Below are positions 9,755 through 17,942 of a stretch of DNA of 64,000 nt, piece by piece (position 1 is the first letter of the stretch; each line of letters begins with the position of its first letter). The DNA comes from Opitutaceae bacterium (GTDB lineage Bacteria > Verrucomicrobiota > Verrucomicrobiia > Opitutales > Opitutaceae). Location: positions 1,426,001-1,490,000 of the forward strand of contig JAIXWF010000013.1 of NCBI GenBank assembly GCA_027482185.1, written 5' to 3'. The translations under genes were made by a program, and so were the position numbers. The notes under the pieces are model-generated. The model did not search any database, was not told the origin of the DNA, and worked only from the letters and a program-made list of their open reading frames with translations.

Positions 9755-10420
9755 TCAAAACCGCGGCCAAGCCCCGGGCTCCGTGTCGTAGGCAAAGGCG
9801 CGGACGGGACAGCCGTCGCCGCCGGCGAGCCTAAGGGGCAGCGCATGGAAGAACACGCGCGGTTGCGTGAGGCGATCGAGATGGGCGAGGCCTTCGACGA
9901 TCGTCACGCCCCCGCCGAGCAAAATGCGGTGGATACGCGTGACCTCGGGGAGATTGTTCACGTCGGCGACGGAGGGCGGCTCGACGCCGAGCATGTTCAC
10001 GCGGTGCGCGACGCACCACTGCGCGAGGTCCTCGCCGAGGCGCGGGAGACCGTCGCGATAGAGCGCGGGATCACCGGCGTGTTTGTGCCAGTCGGTGCGG
10101 AGCAACAGGCTTTCGCCGGCGGCGAAATTGTCCGCGACCGTGCCCAAGTGCGCGACCGTGATCAGCTGCCGAGGGGAGAGCGGAGCGAGGTTGACCACAA
10201 CCGCGGGACCGAGGCAGTTCTCCAGCGGCTTGGTGTCGATCGTCTCGGGACCCGCGGCGAAATGGTGCTGCGAATCCATGTGCGTGCCGGCGTGGGAGTA
10301 GAGGTGCCACGTAGCCGCGTTCCAGCCGTCGCGGGCGACGGTGAACTTCGGTTCCATCGCGACGCCGCGTTGGTCCGGAGCGAGCGTCAGGGTAAGATCG
10401 ACCAGGCGCGGGGCAATCAT
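9755..10420 (-). CDS. Cyclase family protein (metal-dependent hydrolase)
   Basis: Member of the cyclase / kynurenine-formamidase-like family (PF04199), 221 residues. The family metal-binding motif HxGTHxDxxxHF is visible as 'HAGTHMDSQHHF' near residues 43-54, with further conserved residues in 'LLRTDWHKH' and 'GVEPPSV'. Known members hydrolyse N-formylkynurenine, isatin or lactone-type rings with Zn or Mn. In this operon, beside a sugar-acid-type transporter and dehydrogenases, opening or closing a lactone is a plausible role, but this is inference. The gene lies 26 bases upstream of the MFS transporter start. A hairpin separates it from the DUF1080 gene before it. Confidence 0.85.
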   Translation of the reverse strand: MIAPRLVDLTLTLAPDQRGVAMEPKFTVARDGWNAATWHLYSHAGTHMDSQHHFAAGPETIDTKPLENCLGPAVVVNLAPLSPRQLITVAHLGTVADNFAAGESLLLRTDWHKHAGDPALYRDGLPRLGEDLAQWCVAHRVNMLGVEPPSVADVNNLPEVTRIHRILLGGGVTIVEGLAHLDRLTQPRVFFHALPLRLAGGDGCPVRAFAYDTEPGAWPRF

Positions 10421-10482
10421 GGGGCGGGGAAATCGGGGTTGGAAGAGTCGGCAGCGTGAACGCCGCCGCAGGGTTGGCGGGC

Positions 10483-10506
10483 GCGGGCGGCATTCCGGCC
10501 GCCCGC
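10483..10506 (-). promoter_or_regulatory. Intercistronic GC-rich hairpin
   Basis: A perfect 9-base inverted repeat (gcgggcggc at 10483-10491 and its complement at 10498-10506, loop of six) lies in the 100-base gap between the stop of the DUF1080 gene and the start of the cyclase gene. No T-run follows on the minus strand, so it is not a classical intrinsic terminator. It may stabilise the upstream transcript or attenuate expression of the downstream genes. Chance is possible in DNA this GC-rich. Confidence 0.35.
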
Positions 10507-10520
10507 CGCGGAGTTTTCGA

Positions 10521-11258
10521 CTAGGGCTTGGGTAGGACCTGCTGCGTCGGATCGGCCTCGCGCGCGGGGAGATCCATCGGGAGGGCGTGGCGGGCGAGAT
10601 CGGCCGTGAGGATGCGCACGTTGCGGAAGCGGATCAGGTTCTGCTCCTGGGCGGCATCCCCCTTCGCGGGAAACGAGTGGATTTTCAGGGCGACGGGGCC
10701 GCGCGTATATTTGTCGTGGATCAGGTGCGAGGTGGGGACGCCGTTGACCCAGACCTTAAGCGAGCGGCCGACGGCCTCGATGCGGAAGCGGGCCCACTCG
10801 TTGAACTTGTAGGCGCCGCGCGCGCGTTCGTCGTCGGCGAGCGTCCGGAGCCAGAGCCAGTTCCGGCCGTAGTCGTCGAAGATGCCGCCGGTCCACCGGC
10901 GGGTCGGCGACGGATCGATTTTCACCTGGTAGCCGTGGAGACGCACGGTGGCGGCGGCCGGGGTTTCCACGCAGCGGAAGAGGATGCCGGTGTTGAAGCC
11001 GCCGGTCTGGAAGCACTCCAGTTCGAGGATGAAGTCGCCGAACGATTCCTCCGTGCAAAAGAAGGTGTGCTCCGGCGTGCCGCGGACCATGTGGCCGGTG
11101 AGCGCGCCGTCCGCGACGTAGGCCGCGGCTTTGGGCGCGGCGCCGACGATTTTCCAGCCGGCGAGGTCGCGGCCGTTGAACAAGTCGCGCCACGGCGGTT
11201 CCGCGGCGAAGGTCGGTGCGCAGGCGAGGATCAGGAGGCAAGCGAGGGCGGTTTTCAT
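10521..11258 (-). CDS. DUF1080 (3-keto-disaccharide hydrolase-like) secreted protein
   Basis: Secreted 245-residue protein with a signal peptide (MKTALACLLILACAPTFAA) followed by a single DUF1080 domain, a LamG/concanavalin-like beta sandwich now linked to 3-keto-glycoside hydrolysis. Family hallmarks visible are 'LFNGRDLAGWK' at the N terminus, 'FGDFILELECF', 'NTGILFRC', 'GGIFDDYGR' and 'VWVNGVPTS'. DUF1080 proteins are abundant in Verrucomicrobia and Planctomycetes and are often encoded near Gfo/Idh/MocA dehydrogenases, as here. Together they could oxidise a sugar at C3 and cleave the keto-glycoside. The ATG overlaps the TGA of the upstream dehydrogenase by four bases (ATGA). The substrate is not determined. 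Confidence 0.87.
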   Translation of the reverse strand: MKTALACLLILACAPTFAAEPPWRDLFNGRDLAGWKIVGAAPKAAAYVADGALTGHMVRGTPEHTFFCTEESFGDFILELECFQTGGFNTGILFRCVETPAAATVRLHGYQVKIDPSPTRRWTGGIFDDYGRNWLWLRTLADDERARGAYKFNEWARFRIEAVGRSLKVWVNGVPTSHLIHDKYTRGPVALKIHSFPAKGDAAQEQNLIRFRNVRILTADLARHALPMDLPAREADPTQQVLPKP

Positions 11259-12334
11259 GGGCGGGGATCGAGATTGGCCCGGACGAGGTCGCCCATCTGC
11301 GCGGTGGAGACGTTGCCGCCGAGGTCGGCGGTGCGGTGCGCGGGATCGGCGAGCACGCGCTCGACGGCGCGTTCGATCAGATTCGCCCCGCGGACGGTTT
11401 CGGGGTGCCCGAACCATTCGAGCATCATCGCCACCGAGAGGATGGTCGCGATCGGGTTGGCGATCCCTTTGCCGGCGAGCGCGGGGGCGGTGCCGTGCGC
11501 GGGTTGGAAGACGCCGTGTTTTTCGCCGAGATCGGCCGACGGCGCCATGCCCATGCCGCCGACGATCCCGGCGCCGAGGTCGGAGAGGATGTCGCCGAAC
11601 ATGTTTTCGGTCACCATCACGTCGAAGGAGTCCGGCCGCTGCACGAGAAAGAGCGCCATCGCGTCGATATAGACGTGCTCGGTGGCGACGGCGGGGAACT
11701 CGCGGGCGACGGAGTCGAAGACGGTGCGAAAGAATGCCATCGAGGGGAGGACGTTGGCTTTGTCCACGAGCGTGCATTTGCGGCGGCGCTTCTCCGCGAG
11801 CCGAAAGGCGGCGCGGCAGATGCGCTCGGCGCCGCGGCGCGTGATGCGCATCGTGTCGGTCTCGAAGTCCCGGCCGGACGGGCGCGGCGCGAGCCGCCCG
11901 GAGAACAGGCCTTCGCAATTCTCGCGGACGATGACGAAGTCGATGCGCCGGCCGGAGCCGACGGTGCCGTAGCCGTGCAACGGCGAGTGCGAGGCGTGGT
12001 AGAGCCGGATCGGGCGGACGCCGTTGTAGAGGTCGAGCTTCTCGCGCAAATCGATCTGCGGGGTCAACTCGACGCCGTTGGGCCGGCGGACATCGGGCAG
12101 ACCCATCGCGCCGAGGAGAATCGCATCGGACTCGCGGATACGGCCGAGAGTCGCCTCCGGGAGGGGATCGCCGGAGCGCAGAAACTCGCCGGCGCCGACG
12201 GAGTGCTCCATCAGGTCGAAGCGCACGCCGGGCAAGGCGGCTTCGACGGCGCGGAGGACCTTGATGCCCTCGGCGACGACCTCGGGACCGATGCCGTCGC
12301 CGCCCAGAACCGCGATGGAGAAATGCTGGCTCAT
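11255..12334 (-). CDS. Isocitrate/isopropylmalate dehydrogenase family protein (LeuB/tartrate-dehydrogenase type)
   Basis: NAD(P)-dependent beta-decarboxylating dehydrogenase, 359 residues, cytoplasmic. 'VLGGDGIGPEV' at the N terminus is followed by 'LLGAMGLPDVR', the substrate-loop region 'LREKLDLYNGVRPI', 'FVIVRENCEGLFSG', and the metal-binding signature region 'TENMFGDILSDLGAG' with 'VGGMGMAPS'. Length and motifs match LeuB and the tartrate/D-malate dehydrogenases. LeuB itself normally sits with leuCD, which are absent here. It is the first gene of an operon with sugar-acid-type transporter and hydrolase genes, so I favour a catabolic 2-hydroxy-acid dehydrogenase over leucine synthesis. 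That choice is contextual and not settled by the sequence. Confidence 0.85.
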   Translation of the reverse strand: MSQHFSIAVLGGDGIGPEVVAEGIKVLRAVEAALPGVRFDLMEHSVGAGEFLRSGDPLPEATLGRIRESDAILLGAMGLPDVRRPNGVELTPQIDLREKLDLYNGVRPIRLYHASHSPLHGYGTVGSGRRIDFVIVRENCEGLFSGRLAPRPSGRDFETDTMRITRRGAERICRAAFRLAEKRRRKCTLVDKANVLPSMAFFRTVFDSVAREFPAVATEHVYIDAMALFLVQRPDSFDVMVTENMFGDILSDLGAGIVGGMGMAPSADLGEKHGVFQPAHGTAPALAGKGIANPIATILSVAMMLEWFGHPETVRGANLIERAVERVLADPAHRTADLGGNVSTAQMGDLVRANLDPRP

Positions 12335-12793
12335 GCGGGCTTCACGGTAGCAGGGCGCCGCCGCGGAGGGGAGGAGTTAATGCACAATAAAACTGAGAAA
12401 TCGCGTCACCGCCGCGGAAATTCGGCCCGGAGCGCGGGGCCCGTGGCGGGAGGCCGGGAGGAATCGGGCCGCAGTCGCCCCCGGAAGGGCGCGCAGGTGC
12501 GGGGCGGCGAGAACGGAGGTGCCGCGACCGCCACGCGGCAGTTTGAAGCGGAGGACCTGCTCCGCGGTCGGTGCGGCGTCGACGCCCGGTTCGACGCAGT
12601 GGTCGGGCCAGGGTTCGGTCAGCGGGGGTGGGGGGCCGGGCCGGATGCGGCGAGTGCCGTCGACGAGTTCAACCTCCACCGATTGCCCGGTGTTTCGCGC
12701 CCGCGGAAGTTGAAGCGATACTTGCCGGGCTCGACTCTTGTCCCGACGCCGAACGGGTACGTCTGCACCGCACTCCGGTGCAATCGGGGGATG

Positions 12794-12880
12794 CTACAGC
12801 CCCCACTTGAAATCGGCGGACGGCATTTCCTTCACGCGTCCCTTCGCGTCGACGATGTCGTCCAAATCGCCGGAGCGAAT
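12794..12880 (-). pseudogene. Sulfatase gene remnant
   Basis: The minus strand encodes a short stretch reading 'GDLDDIVDAKGRVKEMPSAD' followed by 'FKWGL' and a stop. It matches an internal part of the intact sulfatase at 24511-26094, which reads 'DDLDDIVDPQGRVKNKPSAD' followed by 'FNW'. DNA similarity is also evident across about 65 bases. No upstream sulfatase core or active-site motif is present nearby, so this is a fragment rather than a gene. It shows that a second copy of that sulfatase type was once present here. Confidence 0.7.
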
Positions 12881-12995
12881 AAGACTTGGTGATTCGGGGG
12901 CGGAAAAGCTGAGCGCGCGCGCCGGATACGTCGGGGCGGGGGGCGCGAGCCGGACGCAATATCGGTCCGGGGAGTTTCGGGATTCGCGGCGCGTC

Positions 12996-13277
12996 CTATT
13001 TCCGGAAGCCTTTTTCACTGCCGGAACGGCGACCGTCGTCTTCGAGGGTGCCGGGCTTCCAGCTGCGGGCGATGGCAATGTCGGCGGCGACCTGTTCGCT
13101 CAACGCGGTGATGTTTACGTAGCCCAGGCGATTGTAGAGCGCGGGAACGTAGTGCGCATCGCGGACGGCGGCGTAGTGTTTCCAGTGCGCGAGGGCATCG
13201 CCGAGGTGGCGGAGCGAGGCCGCGTGCTCGGACTTGTCGCCGTTGACGTCGAACAGGGCCAAGGCGCAGGCGCCGCA
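12996..13277 (-). pseudogene. C-terminal remnant of an unidentified protein
   Basis: A minus-strand frame without an ATG start (an in-frame TAA lies just upstream; the first possible start is a TTG at 13262) encodes about 90 residues. It includes 'HWKHYAAVRDAHYVPALYN' and 'GYVNITALSEQVAADIAIAR' and ends at a natural stop. The composition and regular helical pattern look like the carboxy end of a larger, formerly functional, probably secreted enzyme. I do not recognise the family. A signal-peptide-like segment about 100 bases upstream on the same strand could be its displaced N terminus, in which case the middle has been deleted. Confidence 0.45.
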
Positions 13278-13930
13278 AATTTATTCGCCCCGCGTGAGGC
13301 GCGCCGCGCGCGTTGGGCAGACCGCCGCGCGGATGAAAATCGACCGGGCCGGATCTGGAGCAGCTTGCAGCGCCAACGCCGAAGGCAGCAAGAGTACAGC
13401 GAGCGAACGAAAAAGGGGGTGGGGAAAATGGCGGGGGCTCGTCCGGCTACGCTGGTAGCGGAAAGTGCCGGAGCGGGTGGAGCCGAGGGGGAGAAGTAGG
13501 GCGGAGGAGAGGCGATTTAAAAGCGAACCAAAGCGCCGCCGGCCACCGCGTACGCCGGAGCGCGTCACCAGCCGTCGAATGGCCGGAAGCGCCATAACCC
13601 TCCCGGGTTTGCGCTCCCGGGGATCCAGGCTCGGCCGCTGGGAAACGGTTGCTCTCCGTCGTCGCGCCCCTCGTTCATGACGCAGGACCCGGTCGAGAGG
13701 CGGTGGCTGCAGCTTATCAGCGAATTGCGCGGATACCGCTCCAGTCGAGCGGCGATTTCCTCGCTGAATATCCGCGGCGACCGGAGGATCCTTCGCCACG
13801 GCTACTCGGTCCCGCCGGAATTGCGCCTTGCACCCGAGAAGCGAAAACTGCGCCGAGGTGCGGGTCCCGGGGTATCGGGGGAGCAAGCCCGCAAAGGAGG
13901 GGGGCTGTAACAAGGCCGGGCGGAGGAATC

Positions 13931-15946
13931 TCAGGGTGGGGCCGCGGGACCCGCGGGCGCGGTTTGAGGGGCCTGGCGCTGGAGAACGGCCGAGGCCTGC
14001 TCGGCCTTGATGACCTGCTCGAAAAATTTCCGCACAGTTTCGTAGTCGGAGGCCGGGATCTCGGCGGCGTAGTAGTCGATTTGGCGGACGAACTTGAGAA
14101 CTCCGTCGGCCGCCGTGCAGCGCGACGTGTAGCGTGCGAACGCGGTTCGGAGTTCGACGGGCGCGGGGAGTTCGTCGACGATATGGTTGGACGGCAACTC
14201 GATGGTGGTGGTCTCGTCCACGCGCGAGGGCGAAAAGAGAATCGGCTGGGTGCGGGTCGTCTCGGTGAAAGCGGTGGTGCGGCGGCGACCGATGAGCGCG
14301 GGGCGAAAGATCAGGAGCTTGCCCCGGAGCGATTGGCCGTAGGCGGGCGCGGTCAGCTCGAGGCTGAGCGAGAAACCGTTTTCTTCGAAGCGATCCTCTG
14401 TCCTGAGGTTGGCGATTTTGGCGCCGCGAATCCCCGAGCTGATCCAGCTGGCGGTCATTTTCTGGTATTGGTCGGGGGTGCGGGATTTCAGATCCTGGCG
14501 TTCCGCGACGGCGTGATGGCCATGGTGCTGCTCGGCGATCCGGGCGGTGAGGGCTCCCGTGGCGGCGAGCTTGGCGGTGATGGTGCGGCGCAGGGCGAAC
14601 GCCTCCGCAGGGTGCGGGGGCAACTCGATGAGGCCGCCGTCGGCACCGGCTTCGAGGAGGACTTGGCTGCCGTAGTGCGAGGCGGGCAATTCGCCGAGCG
14701 GAATGTCTTCGTCGGTGGGATCGAAGGCGAGGAGGCGGCCGAATTTGGGATGATCGAAGACAGCCGGGCCCGGGAAATCGGCGGGCACGGCGATGGCAAT
14801 AATTGCGTGGTTGAATTGGAAGGGCGAGGGCCACTCGGGCCAGATCGCCCGATTGTCGCCCGCGTAGATGGAGAGCGGGTAGGCGGCGATACCCTTGGCC
14901 CTAAGGAGGGCGCGGAGGAGGCTCGCCTTGTCTTTGCAGTCGCCGAAATTGCGCTGCAGGGTGAGGGGCGCTGGGCGGGGCTTGTAGCCGCCGCCGCGGC
15001 CGAGGTTGGCGGCGATGCTGATGTAGTTCACCTTTTGTGCATATCGGCCGAGCGCCCGGACGACGTCGCCCGGGGTATTGGCCGACTTGGTGAGATCGGC
15101 GGCCTTGGCGACTATGGCGGCATCGGTGACGGCGGCTTCGTCGTTGAGTCGACTGAAGTAGACCGAGAGGTCCACCCACGTCGCGAATCGCGGAAGGAGA
15201 CGAGCGGCGCCGGCGGCTGCGTTGGGCACCAGGAGATCGATGCCGAGGAGGGCGGTCAGCCGGCGGTTGCCGGGCATGAAGGGCTCGTCGGGCAGCGCGA
15301 GCCGCGGAGGTATATGCCAAGTGAATACCCCACCTTGGACGACGGGTTCCAACTTGGGGTGGTTGATGAAGGTGGACTTGAGATTCCATCCGCCGGGCAG
15401 CTTGACCGCGATGGTTTGCGCGAGGATGGGCAAGGGCCCCTGCAGTTGCTCGATGAACTGGGAAAATACGGCGCGGCTTTCGACCGAGATTTCGTAGCCG
15501 AACGTGGCCCCGGCGACGGCGTTGCCGGAGGCGTTGAGGTGAAGGGTCCGGGCGTCGCTGAAGAGCGTATCGTTGGTCGGCGTGAGTTCGACAAAGTCTT
15601 TGCGCGCGTAAGCGATCGGGTCGCCGGCGGGCGAGATGAGCCAGGCCAGGGCGGTGCGGATCTTGTCGGTGTCGAGATGAAAACCGGCCGCCGCGCGGGC
15701 ATGCTTTTGGCCCTCCGGTTGCAGGATGCGCACCGCCGCGCGCTCGGTGGAAACGACGACGCCGTCGGGGCGGACCTCATAGACGACTTCGCGATGCAAG
15801 ACGACCGCCTTGGCCTTCGCGTCGAAGGCGGCCGGCACCGGCGTGTCGGCGGCTTTCCGGAGCCAGTCGGGTGCGTTGGGTTTGGCCCGGAGAGGGGCGA
15901 CCGCGGCAAGCACGGCGAGCAGAAGCAATCGGAGGCGCGTGGTCAT
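13931..15946 (-). CDS. Secreted DUF3857 / transglutaminase-like protein, catalytic triad intact
   Basis: Exported 671-residue protein with a signal peptide (residues 1-21), a DUF3857 domain (about 45-230) and a transglutaminase-like domain (about 285-420). The cysteine-protease-like triad can be placed: C337 in 'FGDCKDKASLL', H380 in 'FNHAIIAI' and D409 in 'AFDPTDE'. The C-terminal part (450-650) is a beta-rich domain ending in a Pro/Ala tail. Such proteins are common in Bacteroidetes and Verrucomicrobia, and their substrates are not established. The gene follows a related gene by 13 bases on the same strand, so the two are almost certainly co-expressed. This copy keeps all catalytic residues whereas the neighbour does not, suggesting an enzyme and pseudo-enzyme pair. 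Confidence 0.85.
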   Translation of the reverse strand: MTTRLRLLLLAVLAAVAPLRAKPNAPDWLRKAADTPVPAAFDAKAKAVVLHREVVYEVRPDGVVVSTERAAVRILQPEGQKHARAAAGFHLDTDKIRTALAWLISPAGDPIAYARKDFVELTPTNDTLFSDARTLHLNASGNAVAGATFGYEISVESRAVFSQFIEQLQGPLPILAQTIAVKLPGGWNLKSTFINHPKLEPVVQGGVFTWHIPPRLALPDEPFMPGNRRLTALLGIDLLVPNAAAGAARLLPRFATWVDLSVYFSRLNDEAAVTDAAIVAKAADLTKSANTPGDVVRALGRYAQKVNYISIAANLGRGGGYKPRPAPLTLQRNFGDCKDKASLLRALLRAKGIAAYPLSIYAGDNRAIWPEWPSPFQFNHAIIAIAVPADFPGPAVFDHPKFGRLLAFDPTDEDIPLGELPASHYGSQVLLEAGADGGLIELPPHPAEAFALRRTITAKLAATGALTARIAEQHHGHHAVAERQDLKSRTPDQYQKMTASWISSGIRGAKIANLRTEDRFEENGFSLSLELTAPAYGQSLRGKLLIFRPALIGRRRTTAFTETTRTQPILFSPSRVDETTTIELPSNHIVDELPAPVELRTAFARYTSRCTAADGVLKFVRQIDYYAAEIPASDYETVRKFFEQVIKAEQASAVLQRQAPQTAPAGPAAPP

Positions 15947-15959
15947 GGGGATGCGCGGA

Positions 15960-17942
15960 TCAGGGCGTGCGGACGCCCGGGCTTTCGCCGGAGGCCAGAA
16001 GGGAAAGCGTGTGGTTGTCCTGCGTGTGGATAAAATCGAAGCCCCGTTTGACTTCGGTGTAGTGCACCGGCGGGACGACGATGAAGCGCTGGGTCAGCTC
16101 GCGCTGGTAGATGATTGAAGACTTCCCCGCTACGACCGAGATCTGGGTACGGTATCTGCCGATCGGACCGAGATCGAACAGGGGCACGGGTGCGACGGCT
16201 TCCTCGAGACCAAAGCCCGACGGGAGCGCGATCCGCATCTCGTCGTAAATGGTCAGGTTGTTCCGGAAACTGATGTTGTTCTCACGGGTCTCGGCGGTGA
16301 AATAGGCGGCTCGGCCTTTCTGGAACACCGCGGGCTGGAAGAGCAGCCGCTGCCCGGTGCGATCGGCGTAGTTCGGCACCCGGAGGCGGTATGAAATCTT
16401 GAGCGGTTCGGTCGGCGAATCCGCTCCGGCGACGGTCACGTCGGTGACAACGGCGAGCGGCAAGTCGCGGGCGACCTCCTTGCGGACGTAGTCCTCGCGC
16501 AACCCGGCTGTTTCGCCCTCGAGATCGTACTTGGTCGCGAAGGCCTGCAGGCCGGTGTAATGAACCTCGACGGTGCCGGAAAGATCGCCGTCGGCGGAGA
16601 GCGCGAGGTTGGCGCGCCGGTGTTTGGCGCTGGTCTCGGGCGAGGTCATCGGGGTGACGGCGTGCCTCGCCTGTTTCGGATCCGAAATCACCGCGGTGAC
16701 GCCTTCGTTGTCGGGTGCGAGCAGCCCGTAGGGGAGGAAGATGCTGCCGGGATCGAGGAAGAGCCAGCCGGCTTCCCGCGGGATCGCGACGATGGTCTCG
16801 CGGAACAGGAGTCCGTGGCGGTACTTCACGCTGGGGACAAAGCTGTCGCGATCGCCGACCAGCGCGAGGCGGGCATCGATGTTGAGCGCGCGGGCAAGCG
16901 CGATGAACAAGTAGTTGATGTCGGTCCGGGTGCCGCGGGCGTGCTTGAGAGTGTCGGAGGGCGTTTGGTTGGCCTTGAGGTTCTTGCGCTGCTCGTCCGT
17001 GAACCCGGCATAGCCGTAGTTTTGGTTTTTGATTTTCGTGACGCAGAACTCGTAAAGGCGCCGCAGTTTCTCGTCCTCGGTGCCGGCGCCGGCGGCAAGA
17101 GTTTTGGCGCGGTCCGAGACGTCGCCGCGGGGCTTCGCGCGGTCGCTGCGCAATTCGTCGAGTTTCCTGCAGTAGTTCTGCCAATATTTTTCGACCGTTT
17201 CGGATCGATCGGATGAATACCAGATGAGCAACCAAGGCTTGGTCTGGACGTCCGGCGGGGCAAAGGGTTCGTCCTTATAGGCCTTGATGTTGGTCATCTC
17301 GAGCTGGTAGCGGCCGCGGGAGTCGAGCTTGGGAACCGGACCGCGGTAGTTGACCGAGATGGATTCGAGTCCGAGTCCTTCGTAGGCCCGAAAGTCGTAG
17401 TGGACGGAGCGCGCGGGGTGCCGGCCCTGAAAGGACATTGGAATCATTTGCACGTCATCCCGAAGCTCGGTCCAACGGAGCTCGATCACGCAGCCCGGTT
17501 CGACGCCGGGCAAGGCCACGACCTTGGCGCGGATCCTCGTGCTGTCGTGGCGGACGATCTGCTGATCAAGGATGGATTTCTTGTCGAGTACGACGGTGGT
17601 GCCGTCGGGCTTGTACGTGCGGGCTTCGATGCCGGTGACGCTGCTTGTCCGGTCGTATTCGATCTTGTGGCTAAGGAAATCCTCGACGCCAGCGGCGTTG
17701 AAGATCTTCACCCTGAGGTAGTGCTGGTATTCGGCGTAGTTGCCATTGGAGTCGTCGATGGAGACGCGCCGCGAGATGATCTCGGCGCCCGCGCCGGGTT
17801 CGACAAGGGAATCGGTCTGCGCCGCCTCGGCGGGCGTCAAGGGAGTCCAAGTCGGAGCCGCTCCCGGCATGGCGGGGGCGCTGAGCAGAAGGCCGAGGAT
17901 GAAGAACGCGAGCCAAGGGCGCTGGGCGCGAACGTGACGCAT
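15960..17942 (-). CDS. Secreted DUF3857 / degenerate transglutaminase-like protein
   Basis: Exported 660-residue protein of the same architecture as its downstream neighbour: signal peptide (about 1-28), DUF3857 domain (55-230), transglutaminase-like fold (about 285-400) and a beta-rich C-terminal part. The active site is lost. Where the neighbour has G-D-C-K-D, this protein has G337-T-R-T-D341, so the cysteine is an arginine. The histidine position in 'FRETIVAI' (380-387) is Glu or Thr. Only the aspartate ('FLDPGS', D397) remains. The surrounding fold is well conserved, so this is a maintained pseudo-enzyme rather than a decaying gene. It may act as a binding or scaffold partner of the active paralogue. 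Confidence 0.84.
   Translation of the reverse strand: MRHVRAQRPWLAFFILGLLLSAPAMPGAAPTWTPLTPAEAAQTDSLVEPGAGAEIISRRVSIDDSNGNYAEYQHYLRVKIFNAAGVEDFLSHKIEYDRTSSVTGIEARTYKPDGTTVVLDKKSILDQQIVRHDSTRIRAKVVALPGVEPGCVIELRWTELRDDVQMIPMSFQGRHPARSVHYDFRAYEGLGLESISVNYRGPVPKLDSRGRYQLEMTNIKAYKDEPFAPPDVQTKPWLLIWYSSDRSETVEKYWQNYCRKLDELRSDRAKPRGDVSDRAKTLAAGAGTEDEKLRRLYEFCVTKIKNQNYGYAGFTDEQRKNLKANQTPSDTLKHARGTRTDINYLFIALARALNIDARLALVGDRDSFVPSVKYRHGLLFRETIVAIPREAGWLFLDPGSIFLPYGLLAPDNEGVTAVISDPKQARHAVTPMTSPETSAKHRRANLALSADGDLSGTVEVHYTGLQAFATKYDLEGETAGLREDYVRKEVARDLPLAVVTDVTVAGADSPTEPLKISYRLRVPNYADRTGQRLLFQPAVFQKGRAAYFTAETRENNISFRNNLTIYDEMRIALPSGFGLEEAVAPVPLFDLGPIGRYRTQISVVAGKSSIIYQRELTQRFIVVPPVHYTEVKRGFDFIHTQDNHTLSLLASGESPGVRTP

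Larger units (their letters stand above)
12335..13930. other. Long non-coding/decayed region with gene remnants
   Basis: A 1.6-kb stretch without an intact gene I can recognise. It contains two separately listed minus-strand scraps (12794-12880, sulfatase-like; 12996-13277, C-terminal end of an unidentified protein). On the minus strand at about 13300-13440 there is also a signal-peptide-like hydrophobic segment ('AVLLLPSALALQAAP') that runs into a stop. The rest reads in short frames with no family likeness. The pattern fits successive gene decay next to the operon. The upstream region of the dehydrogenase gene (12335-12450) should hold the operon promoter, but I see no convincing -35/-10 pair. 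Confidence 0.5.

Noticed and set aside
9729-9770. TTG start for the MFS transporter
   Set aside because: It would overlap the cyclase gene by 16 bases and add residues outside the family alignment; the ATG at 9726-9728 is more ordinary, although not proven.
11255-12334. Calling the dehydrogenase leuB
   Set aside because: Motifs do not separate LeuB from tartrate/D-malate dehydrogenases by eye, leuCD are absent, and the operon is catabolic in character.
12377-12679. 100-codon minus-strand frame in the decayed region
   Set aside because: Only weakly protein-like; I could not connect it to the sulfatase scrap or another family, so it is described only as part of the decayed region.
13677-13910. 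77-codon plus-strand frame in the decayed region
   Set aside because: Arg/Gly-rich and without any motif; strand and composition do not match the surrounding remnants.
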